Origin: Scatosoma sp045127595
GTDB lineage: Bacteria; Bacillota; Clostridia; Christensenellales; Borkfalkiaceae
DNA length: 64,000 nucleotides
Reading direction: 5' to 3'
Assembly: GCA_045127595.1 (NCBI GenBank)
Contig: JBGVQS010000021.1
Location: forward strand, 1-64,000
Shown here: piece after piece, positions 10,035-21,200 of the stretch
Layout of the letters: each line of letters starts with the position of its first letter
Position numbering within the stretch: position 1 is the first letter of the stretch
Notes under the pieces: generated by a model
The model's database searches: none
What the model was told of the DNA's origin: nothing
The model's input: only the letters and a program-made list of their open reading frames with translations
Position numbers and translations under genes: made by a program

Positions 10035-10064
10035 TTGACAAAAGGGTCTGAAAAGTAGTACAAT
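10035..10064 (+). promoter_or_regulatory. Sigma-A promoter for the InlB-repeat lipoprotein gene
   Basis: TTGACA at 10035-10040 and TACAAT at 10059-10064 are separated by 18 bp. The start codon at 10107 is 43 bp downstream. This may drive the whole lipoprotein and opp region, because no other clear promoter is seen before 31888. Confidence 0.8.
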
Positions 10065-10106
10065 ATCTTGGTGAGCTATTTCAGACGTAAGAAGGAGAAA
10101 ATTGCT

Positions 10107-13100
10107 ATGAAAAAATTTAGGAAAGCTTTGGTGATGGTAGGCGCGACGCTGATGATCGGTTTGACGTCTGCCGCAATCGTTTCCTGCAAGAAGGACGACA
10201 ATACGGTAAAATACGTATTTGAAACCAACGGCGGCGAAAAAGTTTCTTCGGTCAACGTAAAGGTTGGTAAGGAATACGAACTTCCTATTCCCGAAAGAGA
10301 CGGTTACGAATTCGAGGGTTGGTACTTAAACGAAAACTTCACGGGTGAGGCGGTTGTTTCGGTCGTAGCGGAAGCGGATGTAACCTACTACGCAAAGTGG
10401 GCAAAGCTTTATACGATCAATTTGGACTTGAAGGACGGTACGCTGGATGAAACTGCTTTGCAGTTGAAGGAAGGCGGCAACGTTTACGAGTTTATGCAAG
10501 CTTACGTACCGACGAAAGCGGGGCTTCAATTCGGCGCATGGTTCAAAGACGGCGCGGAAATTTCCACGGGCTTGCGTATGCCTGCTTCGGATATCACGTT
10601 GAAAGCAAAATATAAAGCTGCTTACACCGTAGAAATTTGGAGAAAGGATACGGAAACGAACGAATACGTGAAAGACGAAACCGATTTGCAAGGTTGGGCT
10701 TACGTAGACGAAAACTTTGTTTCCGAACAGAAATTCACGGGCTTTAAAGAAGTGATTGTCGACGGCAGCACGGTCGCGCAAAAAACCATTTCGGAAAACG
10801 CGGCGGACAACGTATTTAGACACTACTTTGAAAAAGAAACCTACACGGTTACGTTCCGTGCAAATTATCCCGACGGTTCGGATAGCGTAAGCGATACCGT
10901 TACGGTCATTTACGGAGAAGAAGTTACCGTTCCTAGCGACTACGTATACGAAGGCTGGTGCTTGTTGGGTTGGGCAAAGAGCAAAGACGGGGAAATCGTA
11001 TATAAATCGAACTTCCTTGAAAATGCGATTTACAACAAAGACAGCGCGACGAAAGTGGAAGACGTAACGTTTGTTCCCGACAGAAATACGACGCTGTATG
11101 CGGTATGGAATCGCGGTTATACGGATATGTTCGGTTCGAACGACTACGTGTATGTGATCGACGAAACCTCGAACGAGATCTATCTTTCCCGCGGCGACGT
11201 GTTCTTCAAGGGTAAGTACATAGCGGCAAAGAAAGAATTCCTTTTCATCGGTGGAAACAATAACGTATTGCGTCAGGGCAGATTGCTTGACGACGAAAGA
11301 TATATTTACTATCAAGAAAGCCGCGCTACTTCCAGCACCTTGTTCGTATCGGGCAAAGGGCTTGTAGAAAGCGAAAAGATCTACTTTGACGAATACAACG
11401 GAATCACCTATTCGATTGCAGACGAAGACAACAAGACGACGCAATCGGTTGGTACGTACGTTGTTGACGAAAACGGATATTACGTTGCGACGTTCACGGA
11501 AGGCGAAGGCAAATATGTTGGGAAATCCTTGACGTTTATCACGGGTACGACGACGAGCAACGGGGAACAAGTTCCCGCGTTCCAGATCCGCGACGAAGAA
11601 GTGGTTGCACTTGGCGATCTTGTAAAATTTGTTGTAGTAGACGGCGTTTTGACCTATTATACGGCGGCTTATCAAATGAGATTTACCGGCTTTGGTACGG
11701 TTATGATCAACCAAGGCTTCAACGCTGCGTCTTACTATTACAGCAAGGACGGCGACGTAGTCGTATTGAAGAATATGTACGGTCAAACGCAAGACACCGT
11801 ACGTATCATTGAACAAAACGGCGTAAAGGGCTATATTTCCTATCAATCGGTTTTGGATCAAGAATTTACGACGGTAAACGGCGGCACTCTCCTTTTGGAC
11901 GGTATGTGCAACGTCAAATATACCGTTGACGGCAAGACGGTAAGCGGCTATTATACGACGGCTTCGTCGGTATTCGGCGGCGTAATCGTGAACTTTACGG
12001 TCGATCAAACGGCATATAAATTCCTGATCACCGCAACGACGGAAGACCGCCCCGTAGAAGGCGGCGCGGAAGGCGAAACGGAAAAGGTAAACGTATATAC
12101 CGTTGCCGAAAAGTTGAACACCTACGCAGAATATTATTATTTCAACGAAAATGGTCCCGATTATGCGCCGATGCTCGTAATCGACGATCCCAAAGCAGGC
12201 GAAGCGATTCTTTACGGCTACACCAAGTCGAGAACGTACGTGGAAGTTTCCCGCGGTACGTATGAATACGACGAAAAGACGAACCTTTATACGTATACTG
12301 CGGTGTTGTTTGCAGAAGCGGATACTTTGGTAGACGTGGTTACGCCTACGTGGGATATCTCCACTGTAAAGAGCGTTGTCTTTGCGTTGGATAGCACTTC
12401 GACGAATTACAGCGTAAACTACTGGCATTCGGTTGAAACGGAAGGGGAAGTTGAAACGCCTACGTTTGGCGAAAACAAGTACGTTGGTGAGAATGGGGCA
12501 ACCTTGACGATCGTTTCCGGTATGGGTATCTATGAAGCGGACGGTCAGCTCCTTAGCGGTGCGGTTGCTACGAAAAACGGTCTTACCGTTCTTCAATCTC
12601 CTAACGGTACTGCTTACTTTGAATTGAACGAAGAAGAAAAGACGTTCATCAAATTGCAGCATGCACCTTACAATGCAAAAGTGTTTGCTGAAAACGGTCA
12701 GGAAAGAAAAGACGCGATCATGTACTTCGACGGTAAGGGCGGCGCGGTCTATTCCGAACTTGTAAAGGACGCAGAAGGCAACTACATTAAAAACGAAGAC
12801 GGTACTTGGGAACAGAAGGACTACGTCGGTACGTTCGTACAAACGGAAGACACGACGGCGTTCGGAACGTATATTTGCAAATTTACCGCAGAAGACGGCA
12901 GCAAGAGCTTTACGTTCTTACAGCTCTCCGCATCTTCTAACGCTTACGTTGCAATCTACAACGAAACTTATAACGGCGAATATGAATCGGATCTTGGATT
13001 CTTAACGCTTGACGGCTATGGATTTATGGCTTCCTACGCGTCCATGGACGGAAAACTCTATGAAGGTATCTACACGATTCCCGAAGAAAACGTAGTATAC

Positions 13101-15182
13101 TTGTCTACGCAGGAAGACGGCAACTTCTATTTCGATTTGACGGCAGACGGTTTTACCGTTCGCGGACAGGAATACGGCACGTATCTTGGCTTGAACAACC
13201 AAGCAATGTACAGCGTATACTTCGAATTAGACGGCTATGGCAAGCTTTCCGTACGTTCTTTTGAAACGGTTGAAGGGGAAGAAGAAGTCGTAATGAACGG
13301 TACGTATACGATCGACGGCGACGTGGTTACGTTTACGTATAACGAAAGCGAAAACAAGGAAATCGTTTTGGTTGGCGAATTCGGTACTTATCAGATCGGT
13401 TCGTACTTGTACAAAGCGTTTATCGTAAGCAGAACGGAAGTCATGACGACGTTCATCAACGCTGAAGACTGGTCGGTTATGATCCTTGACGATCTCGGCA
13501 ACGCGATCAAGTACAGCAGCGACGGCAAGAAGGTTGCCGGTTCGTATATGACGATCACGGACGAACTTCTCTATTTCGTATCGGCGGACGGCGAACAAGC
13601 AAACATTTATAAATATAACGTTCAAGAAGGCAAAATTGAAGCGGTTCTTATGGAAAGCAGAGGCTACTATACGGAGAACCTTGAATCCTTGCTCTTCACC
13701 GAATACGGCTTTGCAATCTTTAACGGTGCTACCCGTTATTATTACAACATTGTCAATAATAACGTAACGATTTACCGTCAGGATATCGATAATCCTAGCG
13801 CAAACAAATACGGCTTCGTAGAAGAAAACTTCGGCGAATACGCGCAGGATACCGTAATCTATGACAACAAGACCTATTATTACAACGACGGCTATGCACT
13901 TCTCTTTACGCGTTCGGAAGAAACCAAGAACGAATATCCGGTACTTGTAAAAGAAGCGGAAACGGAAGAAGAGGAAGATACGTACAGCCCCTTGGCTAAT
14001 CTTACCTTTGCTCCTACGGGCGCAGCAAATTTCAGCAACGTTGCAGGTAGCGTTGTAATTAACGGTACGGCATATAATTGCTACGTAACCCGCAAGGTAA
14101 CGACGGATGACGACGGAAACGTAACGGACGTTGAAATGTACTTGAACGTTGGCAGCTACCGTTTCGATATTGAAGTAACCTATACGGGCGTTGACGAAGA
14201 AGGAAACAGCACGAGCACTTATAAAGTAACCCGTATGCGCTTGATGTCCTCGTATATTTCGTATATGTATATGGATATGTACTACTACTATTATATGAGA
14301 GCGGGCGCAGGTACGGCAAACCAAATCCAAAGCGATTGGTTTGGTACGGTTTCCATCAGCCGTGAATTTGACAAGGACGGCGTGGAATTCGAAGGCGGTC
14401 CTTACTTTGAAGGTACGTTCGGCGAAGCGTCCGGTATGTACGACGCAAACGGCGAATTGATTCAAATCGAACAGGCATCGTACGAAAGCGCGAGCAACGG
14501 CAAGATGATGACGGTGGAATTTGTCGGAAAAGACACGTACACCTATCGCTTATACGTTGGTATTCAGCAACATCAGGCATTTAGACAAAACGGATACGTC
14601 ATTTATGCGTTGACGCGTGTACAGACGTTTACGAGCGAAAGCGGTTACACCGTAGAGGTGGAAAGAGTTGTTGCTACGGAAATACAAGGCGTTTATAAGG
14701 GATATCCTTTGTATTTGAACATGAAACAAGGCGAAACGGAAGTTCCGAAAGGCAGCCTGATCATCATGGAAGGATACCTGTACTATATTACGAGAACGTA
14801 CGAAGAAAACGAAGACGGAACGCAGGGTAAGATCACGGGTACGAACTATTACCGTATCGAATTCACGGAAGATACTTCCGGCGGCGTTCTTGAAGAAGAC
14901 AGTCCTGTCGTTTTACCTTATGCTTCGGTAGAAGTTACGTTAGAGGTTGCGGAAACCAAATATACGGCGGACAGCACTTCTTACGTAGATATGGTAGGCG
15001 ATGAAGTGAAGCTGTTGTCTATCGAAAAGGTTTCCTATTTCGCAAAGACCACGACGAAGAACGAAGACGGTTCTTACACGGTATTGACGACCTACGGCAC
15101 GAGCTATCTTGTAACGGTAGCGGAAGACGGTACGGTTGCGATAGAGGAAATCGTTGAAGAGGACGAAGAAATAGAACTTTGA
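10107..15182 (+). CDS. Giant InlB-repeat lipoprotein with unrecognised repeats
   Basis: A 1691-residue protein. The start at 10107 follows AAGGAG and opens on a lipoprotein signal peptide with Cys27 (IVSC). Residues about 30-345 hold several InlB/Flg_new-like modules (GYEFEGWYLN, YYAKW, TLYAVW signatures). The remaining roughly 1340 residues match no domain I recognise. They are rich in Tyr, Gly, Asp and Glu and built from modules of about 70-120 residues with the pattern hydrophobic-x-LDGxG, then DG, then GxY, then alternating beta-type strands. Examples start near 12991, 13225 and 13470. It is a surface-exposed, probably all-beta protein; adhesion or carbohydrate binding would be a guess. 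Confidence 0.85.
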   Translation: MKKFRKALVMVGATLMIGLTSAAIVSCKKDDNTVKYVFETNGGEKVSSVNVKVGKEYELPIPERDGYEFEGWYLNENFTGEAVVSVVAEADVTYYAKWAKLYTINLDLKDGTLDETALQLKEGGNVYEFMQAYVPTKAGLQFGAWFKDGAEISTGLRMPASDITLKAKYKAAYTVEIWRKDTETNEYVKDETDLQGWAYVDENFVSEQKFTGFKEVIVDGSTVAQKTISENAADNVFRHYFEKETYTVTFRANYPDGSDSVSDTVTVIYGEEVTVPSDYVYEGWCLLGWAKSKDGEIVYKSNFLENAIYNKDSATKVEDVTFVPDRNTTLYAVWNRGYTDMFGSNDYVYVIDETSNEIYLSRGDVFFKGKYIAAKKEFLFIGGNNNVLRQGRLLDDERYIYYQESRATSSTLFVSGKGLVESEKIYFDEYNGITYSIADEDNKTTQSVGTYVVDENGYYVATFTEGEGKYVGKSLTFITGTTTSNGEQVPAFQIRDEEVVALGDLVKFVVVDGVLTYYTAAYQMRFTGFGTVMINQGFNAASYYYSKDGDVVVLKNMYGQTQDTVRIIEQNGVKGYISYQSVLDQEFTTVNGGTLLLDGMCNVKYTVDGKTVSGYYTTASSVFGGVIVNFTVDQTAYKFLITATTEDRPVEGGAEGETEKVNVYTVAEKLNTYAEYYYFNENGPDYAPMLVIDDPKAGEAILYGYTKSRTYVEVSRGTYEYDEKTNLYTYTAVLFAEADTLVDVVTPTWDISTVKSVVFALDSTSTNYSVNYWHSVETEGEVETPTFGENKYVGENGATLTIVSGMGIYEADGQLLSGAVATKNGLTVLQSPNGTAYFELNEEEKTFIKLQHAPYNAKVFAENGQERKDAIMYFDGKGGAVYSELVKDAEGNYIKNEDGTWEQKDYVGTFVQTEDTTAFGTYICKFTAEDGSKSFTFLQLSASSNAYVAIYNETYNGEYESDLGFLTLDGYGFMASYASMDGKLYEGIYTIPEENVVYLSTQEDGNFYFDLTADGFTVRGQEYGTYLGLNNQAMYSVYFELDGYGKLSVRSFETVEGEEEVVMNGTYTIDGDVVTFTYNESENKEIVLVGEFGTYQIGSYLYKAFIVSRTEVMTTFINAEDWSVMILDDLGNAIKYSSDGKKVAGSYMTITDELLYFVSADGEQANIYKYNVQEGKIEAVLMESRGYYTENLESLLFTEYGFAIFNGATRYYYNIVNNNVTIYRQDIDNPSANKYGFVEENFGEYAQDTVIYDNKTYYYNDGYALLFTRSEETKNEYPVLVKEAETEEEEDTYSPLANLTFAPTGAANFSNVAGSVVINGTAYNCYVTRKVTTDDDGNVTDVEMYLNVGSYRFDIEVTYTGVDEEGNSTSTYKVTRMRLMSSYISYMYMDMYYYYYMRAGAGTANQIQSDWFGTVSISREFDKDGVEFEGGPYFEGTFGEASGMYDANGELIQIEQASYESASNGKMMTVEFVGKDTYTYRLYVGIQQHQAFRQNGYVIYALTRVQTFTSESGYTVEVERVVATEIQGVYKGYPLYLNMKQGETEVPKGSLIIMEGYLYYITRTYEENEDGTQGKITGTNYYRIEFTEDTSGGVLEEDSPVVLPYASVEVTLEVAETKYTADSTSYVDMVGDEVKLLSIEKVSYFAKTTTKNEDGSYTVLTTYGTSYLVTVAEDGTVAIEEIVEEDEEIEL

Positions 15183-15190
15183 CGCGTTTT

Positions 15191-15244
15191 GGAGGAAGAA
15201 CGGCTTTTGGCGGTTCTTCCTCCGTAAGCCGTAAAAATACGGCT
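15191..15244 (+). other. Tandem hairpins between two lipoprotein genes
   Basis: An 11-bp perfect stem (GGAGGAAGAAC at 15191-15201 with GTTCTTCCTCC at 15213-15223) is followed at once by a 7-bp stem with an AAAA loop (15227-15233 with 15238-15244). No T-tract follows, so these look like mRNA stabilising or processing structures rather than a terminator. Confidence 0.5.
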
Positions 15245-15287
15245 GGAAAAATATTGCAAATTTAAACAACAGTTAGGGAATAAACAG

Positions 15288-18200
15288 ATGTTGAAATTCA
15301 AGAAAAAAATAATTCAATTGATGGCGTTGGTTGGCGCAGCGAGCTTCACGCTCGGCGCATGCACCGATAACGGAACGACGGTGCGCAAGGCTCCGCTTAA
15401 CGACGCAACGATTTCGAAGGTTGACGGCGAAATCAAGATGAATACGGAAGATTATTTTGACACTAACGTCATTTCCAAATTGCCCGAAACGGTGGCAAAA
15501 GACGAGGAAATTTCCGTAATCGTCGATTTAAAATCGGATAGTTTGATGGATTTTTGTCAGACGGAAGGCAAAGCGGATTCCTTAACGGAATACGTTGTTT
15601 CCGGCGCGGCAAAAATGCAGGCGTATCAAATAGAAAAACAACAAAACGTTTGGTTGAATCGTTTGAGAAGCTCCGGTATTTCTTATACGCTTGGCGAACG
15701 CTACGATACCCTTTTGAACGGGTTCGAAGTAATGATCAAGGCGAAGGATTTCACGGCGTTGAACGAATTGTTCGGTCAAAACGCAACGCTCATTGTCGGC
15801 GACGTATATGAACCGGCGCAAACGCAACCTGTACATAACTACGTTGACGTGTATGAAACGGGTATCTTTAATTCTTCCAAATCGGAATATCAAGGGGACG
15901 GCGTTGTTGTAGCGGTGCTCGATACCGGGCTTGACTATACGCATACCGCATTTAGCCCCAACAATTTTTTCCCGACATACGAAGCGTTTACCCTTGCAAG
16001 CGTAAGCGAAAAGATCGATCAAACGGTTGCCGCGGAATTTACCAAGGGTTTGACGGGCGAAGACGTTTATCTGAATAAAAAAGTTCCTTTCGCGTACGAC
16101 TACGCGGATAAAGATCCCGACGTTTTGCCCATTAACTCCGAACATGGTACGCACGTTGCGGGTATTATCGCGGGGAAAGACGACACGATCACAGGCGTTG
16201 CGCCGAACGCACAGCTTGCGATCATGAAGGTATTCTCCGACGCACAGCAGGGTGCAAAGGACTCGTGGATTATTTCCTCTTTGGAAGATTGCGTAACGCT
16301 CGGTGTAGACGTTATCAACATGTCCTTGGGTTCGAACTGCGGTTTCTCGCGCGAAGTAGATAAGGAAAACAAAAACCAAATTTACGATCGTATTCGCGAA
16401 GCTGGTATTTCCTTGATCGCGGCGGCAGGTAACGACTATAACGCAACGTTTAGCTCGGATAAGAACGGTAGTAACGGTTTGACCTCCAACCCCGACTCCG
16501 GTCCGGTTGGCGCGCCCTCCACGTACGAATCGGCTTTGTCCGTTGCGTCCGTTGACGGTGTAAAGACGCCGTATTTGCGTTACAACGACGATATTATTTA
16601 TTTCAACGAAGCGTCCACTTCCGATTCGGAAACCAAGGATTTCGTTGACGATATTTTGAAAACGGTTGGCGGCGTAGATAGCTACGATTTCGAATATGCC
16701 GTTATTCCCGGTATCGGTCGTTCGTCCGACTATCCCGAAGAAAAGGAATTCTATAAGGGTAAAATCGTACTCGTAAAACGTGGTACGACGACGTTCGAAG
16801 ACAAGGTAAGAGTCGCACTTATCGAAAAGGGTGCTGCCGGTATCATTATTTATAATAACGTCTCCGGTACGATCTCCATGTCCGTCGGCGAAGGCATCGG
16901 TGCAGTTTGCTCGATTTCGCAGGACGAAGGGGAAAAGCTCGCGGCGGCAGGCGGCGGCATCATCAAGATCAGCAAGGCACAAGTGGCAGGGCCTTTCATG
17001 TCCGATTTCTCCTCGTGGGGACCTACCTCGGACTTGAAGATTAAGCCTGAAATTACCGCGCACGGCGGGGAAATTCTGTCGGCTGTTCCCGGACAGGACT
17101 ATGACAGACTTTCGGGTACTTCGATGGCTGCGCCCAACCAAGCGGGTGCAACGGCATTGATCCGTCAATACGTAAAATACAGCAACGTGTTCGGTACGCA
17201 AGCGGAAATGGAAGACGATCCCGTACGCGTTACGACGCTTGTCAACCAACTGATGATGTCCACTACGGATATTGTTTTGAACAAGAACGGTTTGCCTTAT
17301 GCGGTTAGAAAGCAAGGCTCGGGGCTTGTCAATATCGCGAACGCGGCGAATTCTTCGGCGTACATTTCCACCTTTGAAGACGGCAAGGAAATGGACAAGA
17401 CGAAGCTTGAGCTTGGCGACGATAAGGAAAAGACGGGCGTCTATAAAATGAAGTTCGCAATCAATAACATCAGCAACGGTGCGGTAACGTACGATCTCGG
17501 TGCGATTGTTATGACGGAAGGCGTCAGCACGACGTATACCAGCCACGGCGACACGACGGTTACCCAAGACGGTTATTTGTTGGAAGGCGCTACGCTTTCG
17601 GTGCTCAATGCAACGGACGCAACGCTCAACGGTATGCAGGTTACCGTAAACGCGAAGCAGTCGGCTATGCTGGAAGTGCAAATTACCCTTTCTTCTTCGG
17701 ATAAAGATTATCTCAACGATTCGTTCAAATACGGTATGTACGTAGAAGGCTTTATCACGATGAAAGCGGTTTCCGGCGCAACGGTAGATATGAACGTGCC
17801 GTATTTGGCATTCTACGGCGATTGGACGGAAGCGCCCATTTTCGACGAAGAATATTACGATACGCACAAGGACGAAATCAATGCAGGTATTGACGAAGAA
17901 GATAAGTTGATGGCTGACGCGTACGCAACGCGAGTTATCGGCGGAACGTACAGCGACTATATCGCGACCTTGGGTTCGTATTACTTCATTCAAGACCCCA
18001 AAGCGACGCAAATCGCTGCGGATAAAAACAAGATTGCTCTTTCCAACAACGAGGACGGTCAAAGCTCGTCTTTGAATAGCATCAGCAATATTTGGGCAGG
18101 GCTTTTGAGAAACGTTAAAGAATGGGATCTTAAAATTGTAGAAGATTCGACGGGCAGAACGATTTTCACCAAGACGGGACACAACCAAATAAAATCGTCG

Positions 18201-21200
18201 AGCTCGGGCGGGGCTGTAAGACAGTCTTCTTTTGACGTAGATTTCAGCGTTCTCGAACATAATTTAAAGAACAATACGAAATACACCGTTACGGTGGAAA
18301 CGTATATCGACTACGGAACGAAAGAAGAACAAAACGCAAAGAACGTAAGAAACGTGTTCGAATTCCCTTTATATATCGATTTCGAAGCGCCTGTTATTAC
18401 GAACGTTGCTTACCGTTCCGAATATGACAAAGATACCAAAAAGACGCATTTGTATGCCGATTTGAGTGTATACGACAACCATTATGCAATGGGCTTACAG
18501 CTTGGACAGCTTGTTCCCGAAACGGATCCTGAAACGCCGTATATTTACAGCATGAAGTCCTTCGGGAAGTATATGACTCCGGTATATTCGACCTTTAATT
18601 CTACTTCGCTCGTATCGATTGAAATTACCGATTACGTTGCGGATATGAAAAATTCCGTCGGGACGCAATACGACAAGCCCGGTTCGGAATCGGCGACGAA
18701 TACCAACGCGTTTATTGTCAACTGCTACGACTATGCAATGAACGCCGCTACGTATGAAATCAAGCTTCCCGATGAAGTCATTTCCATGTACTTCAACGTA
18801 GAAGACAACCTGATCAAACTCAGCCCGAACGAAACGTTGGAACTTTCTTCCGTATTGAATATTTTCCCGAACGAAACGTGGTTGCAGGTGCTCGATTTCG
18901 AAACGTCGGATAGCAGCGTTGTAGAAGTTGTAAACCAAACCTTGCTCGCAAAAGAAATTGCGGAAGGCGAACCTCGTACCGCGACGGTAAAAGCGATTGG
19001 GTACGATTCCAACGGTACTGAAATCGTTGCGTCCGTGCAGGTACAAGTCCTTGCGGAAGGCGAAGAAGGATACGTTGGCGGTTATACCGTTCCGCAAATC
19101 AATAACTTTGCGATTACGGGCTATAAAGTAAACAAAGCGTATTACAGTATTTCTTCGGAAGAACGAGAAATCGGTTTAACGGGCGGTACGTACGAGTTCG
19201 GTGGGGAAAAGGTTCTTTCTATGTTCCCTTCGGAAAGCGTTGACCTCGTTTACGTTTTGGATTCCTATTTCCCTGATCTCACCTCAATCGTATATTCTCA
19301 GAGTGATGCATATAGGGGAGCAGATGGGGAAATGTTGACGAGATACGTAGATCTCGTTCCCGGAACAGATCCCGAAACGGGCAAGGATACCATGAGTATC
19401 GTTGCAAAGGCAGAGGGTACGTCCATTATCAGCCTTGACGTTAAATTCAACGGCGGCAATACCTTCTATTCCGGACGTGTAACAATCAACGTTAAAGATC
19501 CCTACACGACGAACGCGATTTATTTGATGTCGTATAAAGGTCTTGGCGGAGAAGTTGTGATTCCCGGAGATCGCGGTATTACGACGATTTACGCATATGC
19601 TTTCTCGAACTACGAATACGTAGAAAAGGATTTGGAAGCAGGCGACGTTATCAACGACGAAGATCCTTATAACTTGAAGCAAATGTATATCGGGGAAGAC
19701 ACGATTACGAAAATCGTTATTCCCGAAGGCGTTACCCACATCAACGAATACGCGTTTGCAAAATTGACGGCGTTGGAAGAAGTTGTTTTACCCGATTCGC
19801 TTGTCAATATCGGCGTGGGTGCATTCTACGGCTGTGAAAAATTAAAGACGATCAATCTCGAAGACGTGAAATTTATCAACGCTTCTGCGTTTGAAGGCTG
19901 CGCTTTGAACAGCGTACGGTTGGATAAAATCAACGCAATCGGTAATTATGCGTTCAAGGATTGTCAGTTGAACGAATTGTTCTTGCCGAAGTCCTCGCAA
20001 TCGCTCGGTATCGGCGCATTTATGGGCAATACCTATCTCGATAGCGTTACGTTCGACGCACCGAAGGTAAAGATCGGTTCGGGTGTATTTGAAGGCTGTT
20101 CGCAGTTGCTCTCGATCAGTATTAACGCGGCGGTTATTCCTGCGTATGCGTTCGACGGCTGTACGTCGCTTGAAAGCGTTACGCTTGGTAAAGACGTTGC
20201 GGTTATCGGCGAATTCGCATTCAGAGGTACGAACGTTTCTAAATTTAACGTAACGGCTGGCGGATTATTGACGACGGAACAAGACGGCGCTTTGATCATG
20301 AAAGGCACGGAATTGCTGTTGGTTGCGCCTAACCACGCAGGCAACGTAACGACGACGGCTACGTCGATTGCAACGGGTGCGTTTGCGGGCAATACCAAGA
20401 TCTTCCGCGTTTATGCGAATAACGTTGTTTCGATTGGCAACTATGCGTTCTCTGATTGTACGCAGCTTCGCAGTGTGGAAATCAACAGCGCAACGAGCAT
20501 CGGCAATTATGCGTTTGCAGGTACGAAGCTCACGCAGACGCCCGACCTTAGCAAGATTAAGAGCATTGGTAATTATGCGTTTGCATCTACCGCTATCACA
20601 AGCGTAACGATTGCGGACGATACGAAAGTAGGCGATTATGCGTTCTGCTACAACCGTGATTTGAAGACGGTTACCATCGGCAGCGGCGTAACGCTCGGCG
20701 AAGGGGTATTCTATTGCCCTGTTATGGATTATACGTGGAAACCCGATCCGAACAGCTATACCTCTACCGGTCCTTCCACGGATTACTACAAGCATGAAAA
20801 ATACGTCGTTTACGATGAAAACGGCGAACCCGTAGAAGACGGCACGTTCGATTATTATTACTATGATTATACGGTAGGCGTTATCTCTACGTTGCAAGAA
20901 GCTACCATTGGCGACGATACGGTGATTGGACCGTTCGCGTTCGCGGGAAATGCAAAGATGACGAAAGTAACGTTTGGCGAAAACGTAACGGTAGGCGATT
21001 ATGCATTCTTTAACGACGCTTCGCTTGTGGAAGTAGTAAATCTTTCCAAGGTAGTCAGCATCGGCGAACAGGCATTCTCCGGTTCGAGAACGCAGGCGTT
21101 CCGTATGTATAAGAATACTTGGATGTACGCATTCGATTACGAATATTTGAACGGCGAACTTCGCGTAGTAGATTATATGTATTCCAGCTTTGCTCCCGTA

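Noticed and set aside
10326..12842. Long minus-strand open frame (838 codons) opposite the InlB-repeat lipoprotein
   Set aside because: It lies wholly antisense to a gene with signal peptide and RBS, has no RBS or domain of its own, and results from the codon bias of the true gene. The same holds for frames at 13227-14465, 15582-18260 and 20265-22805.
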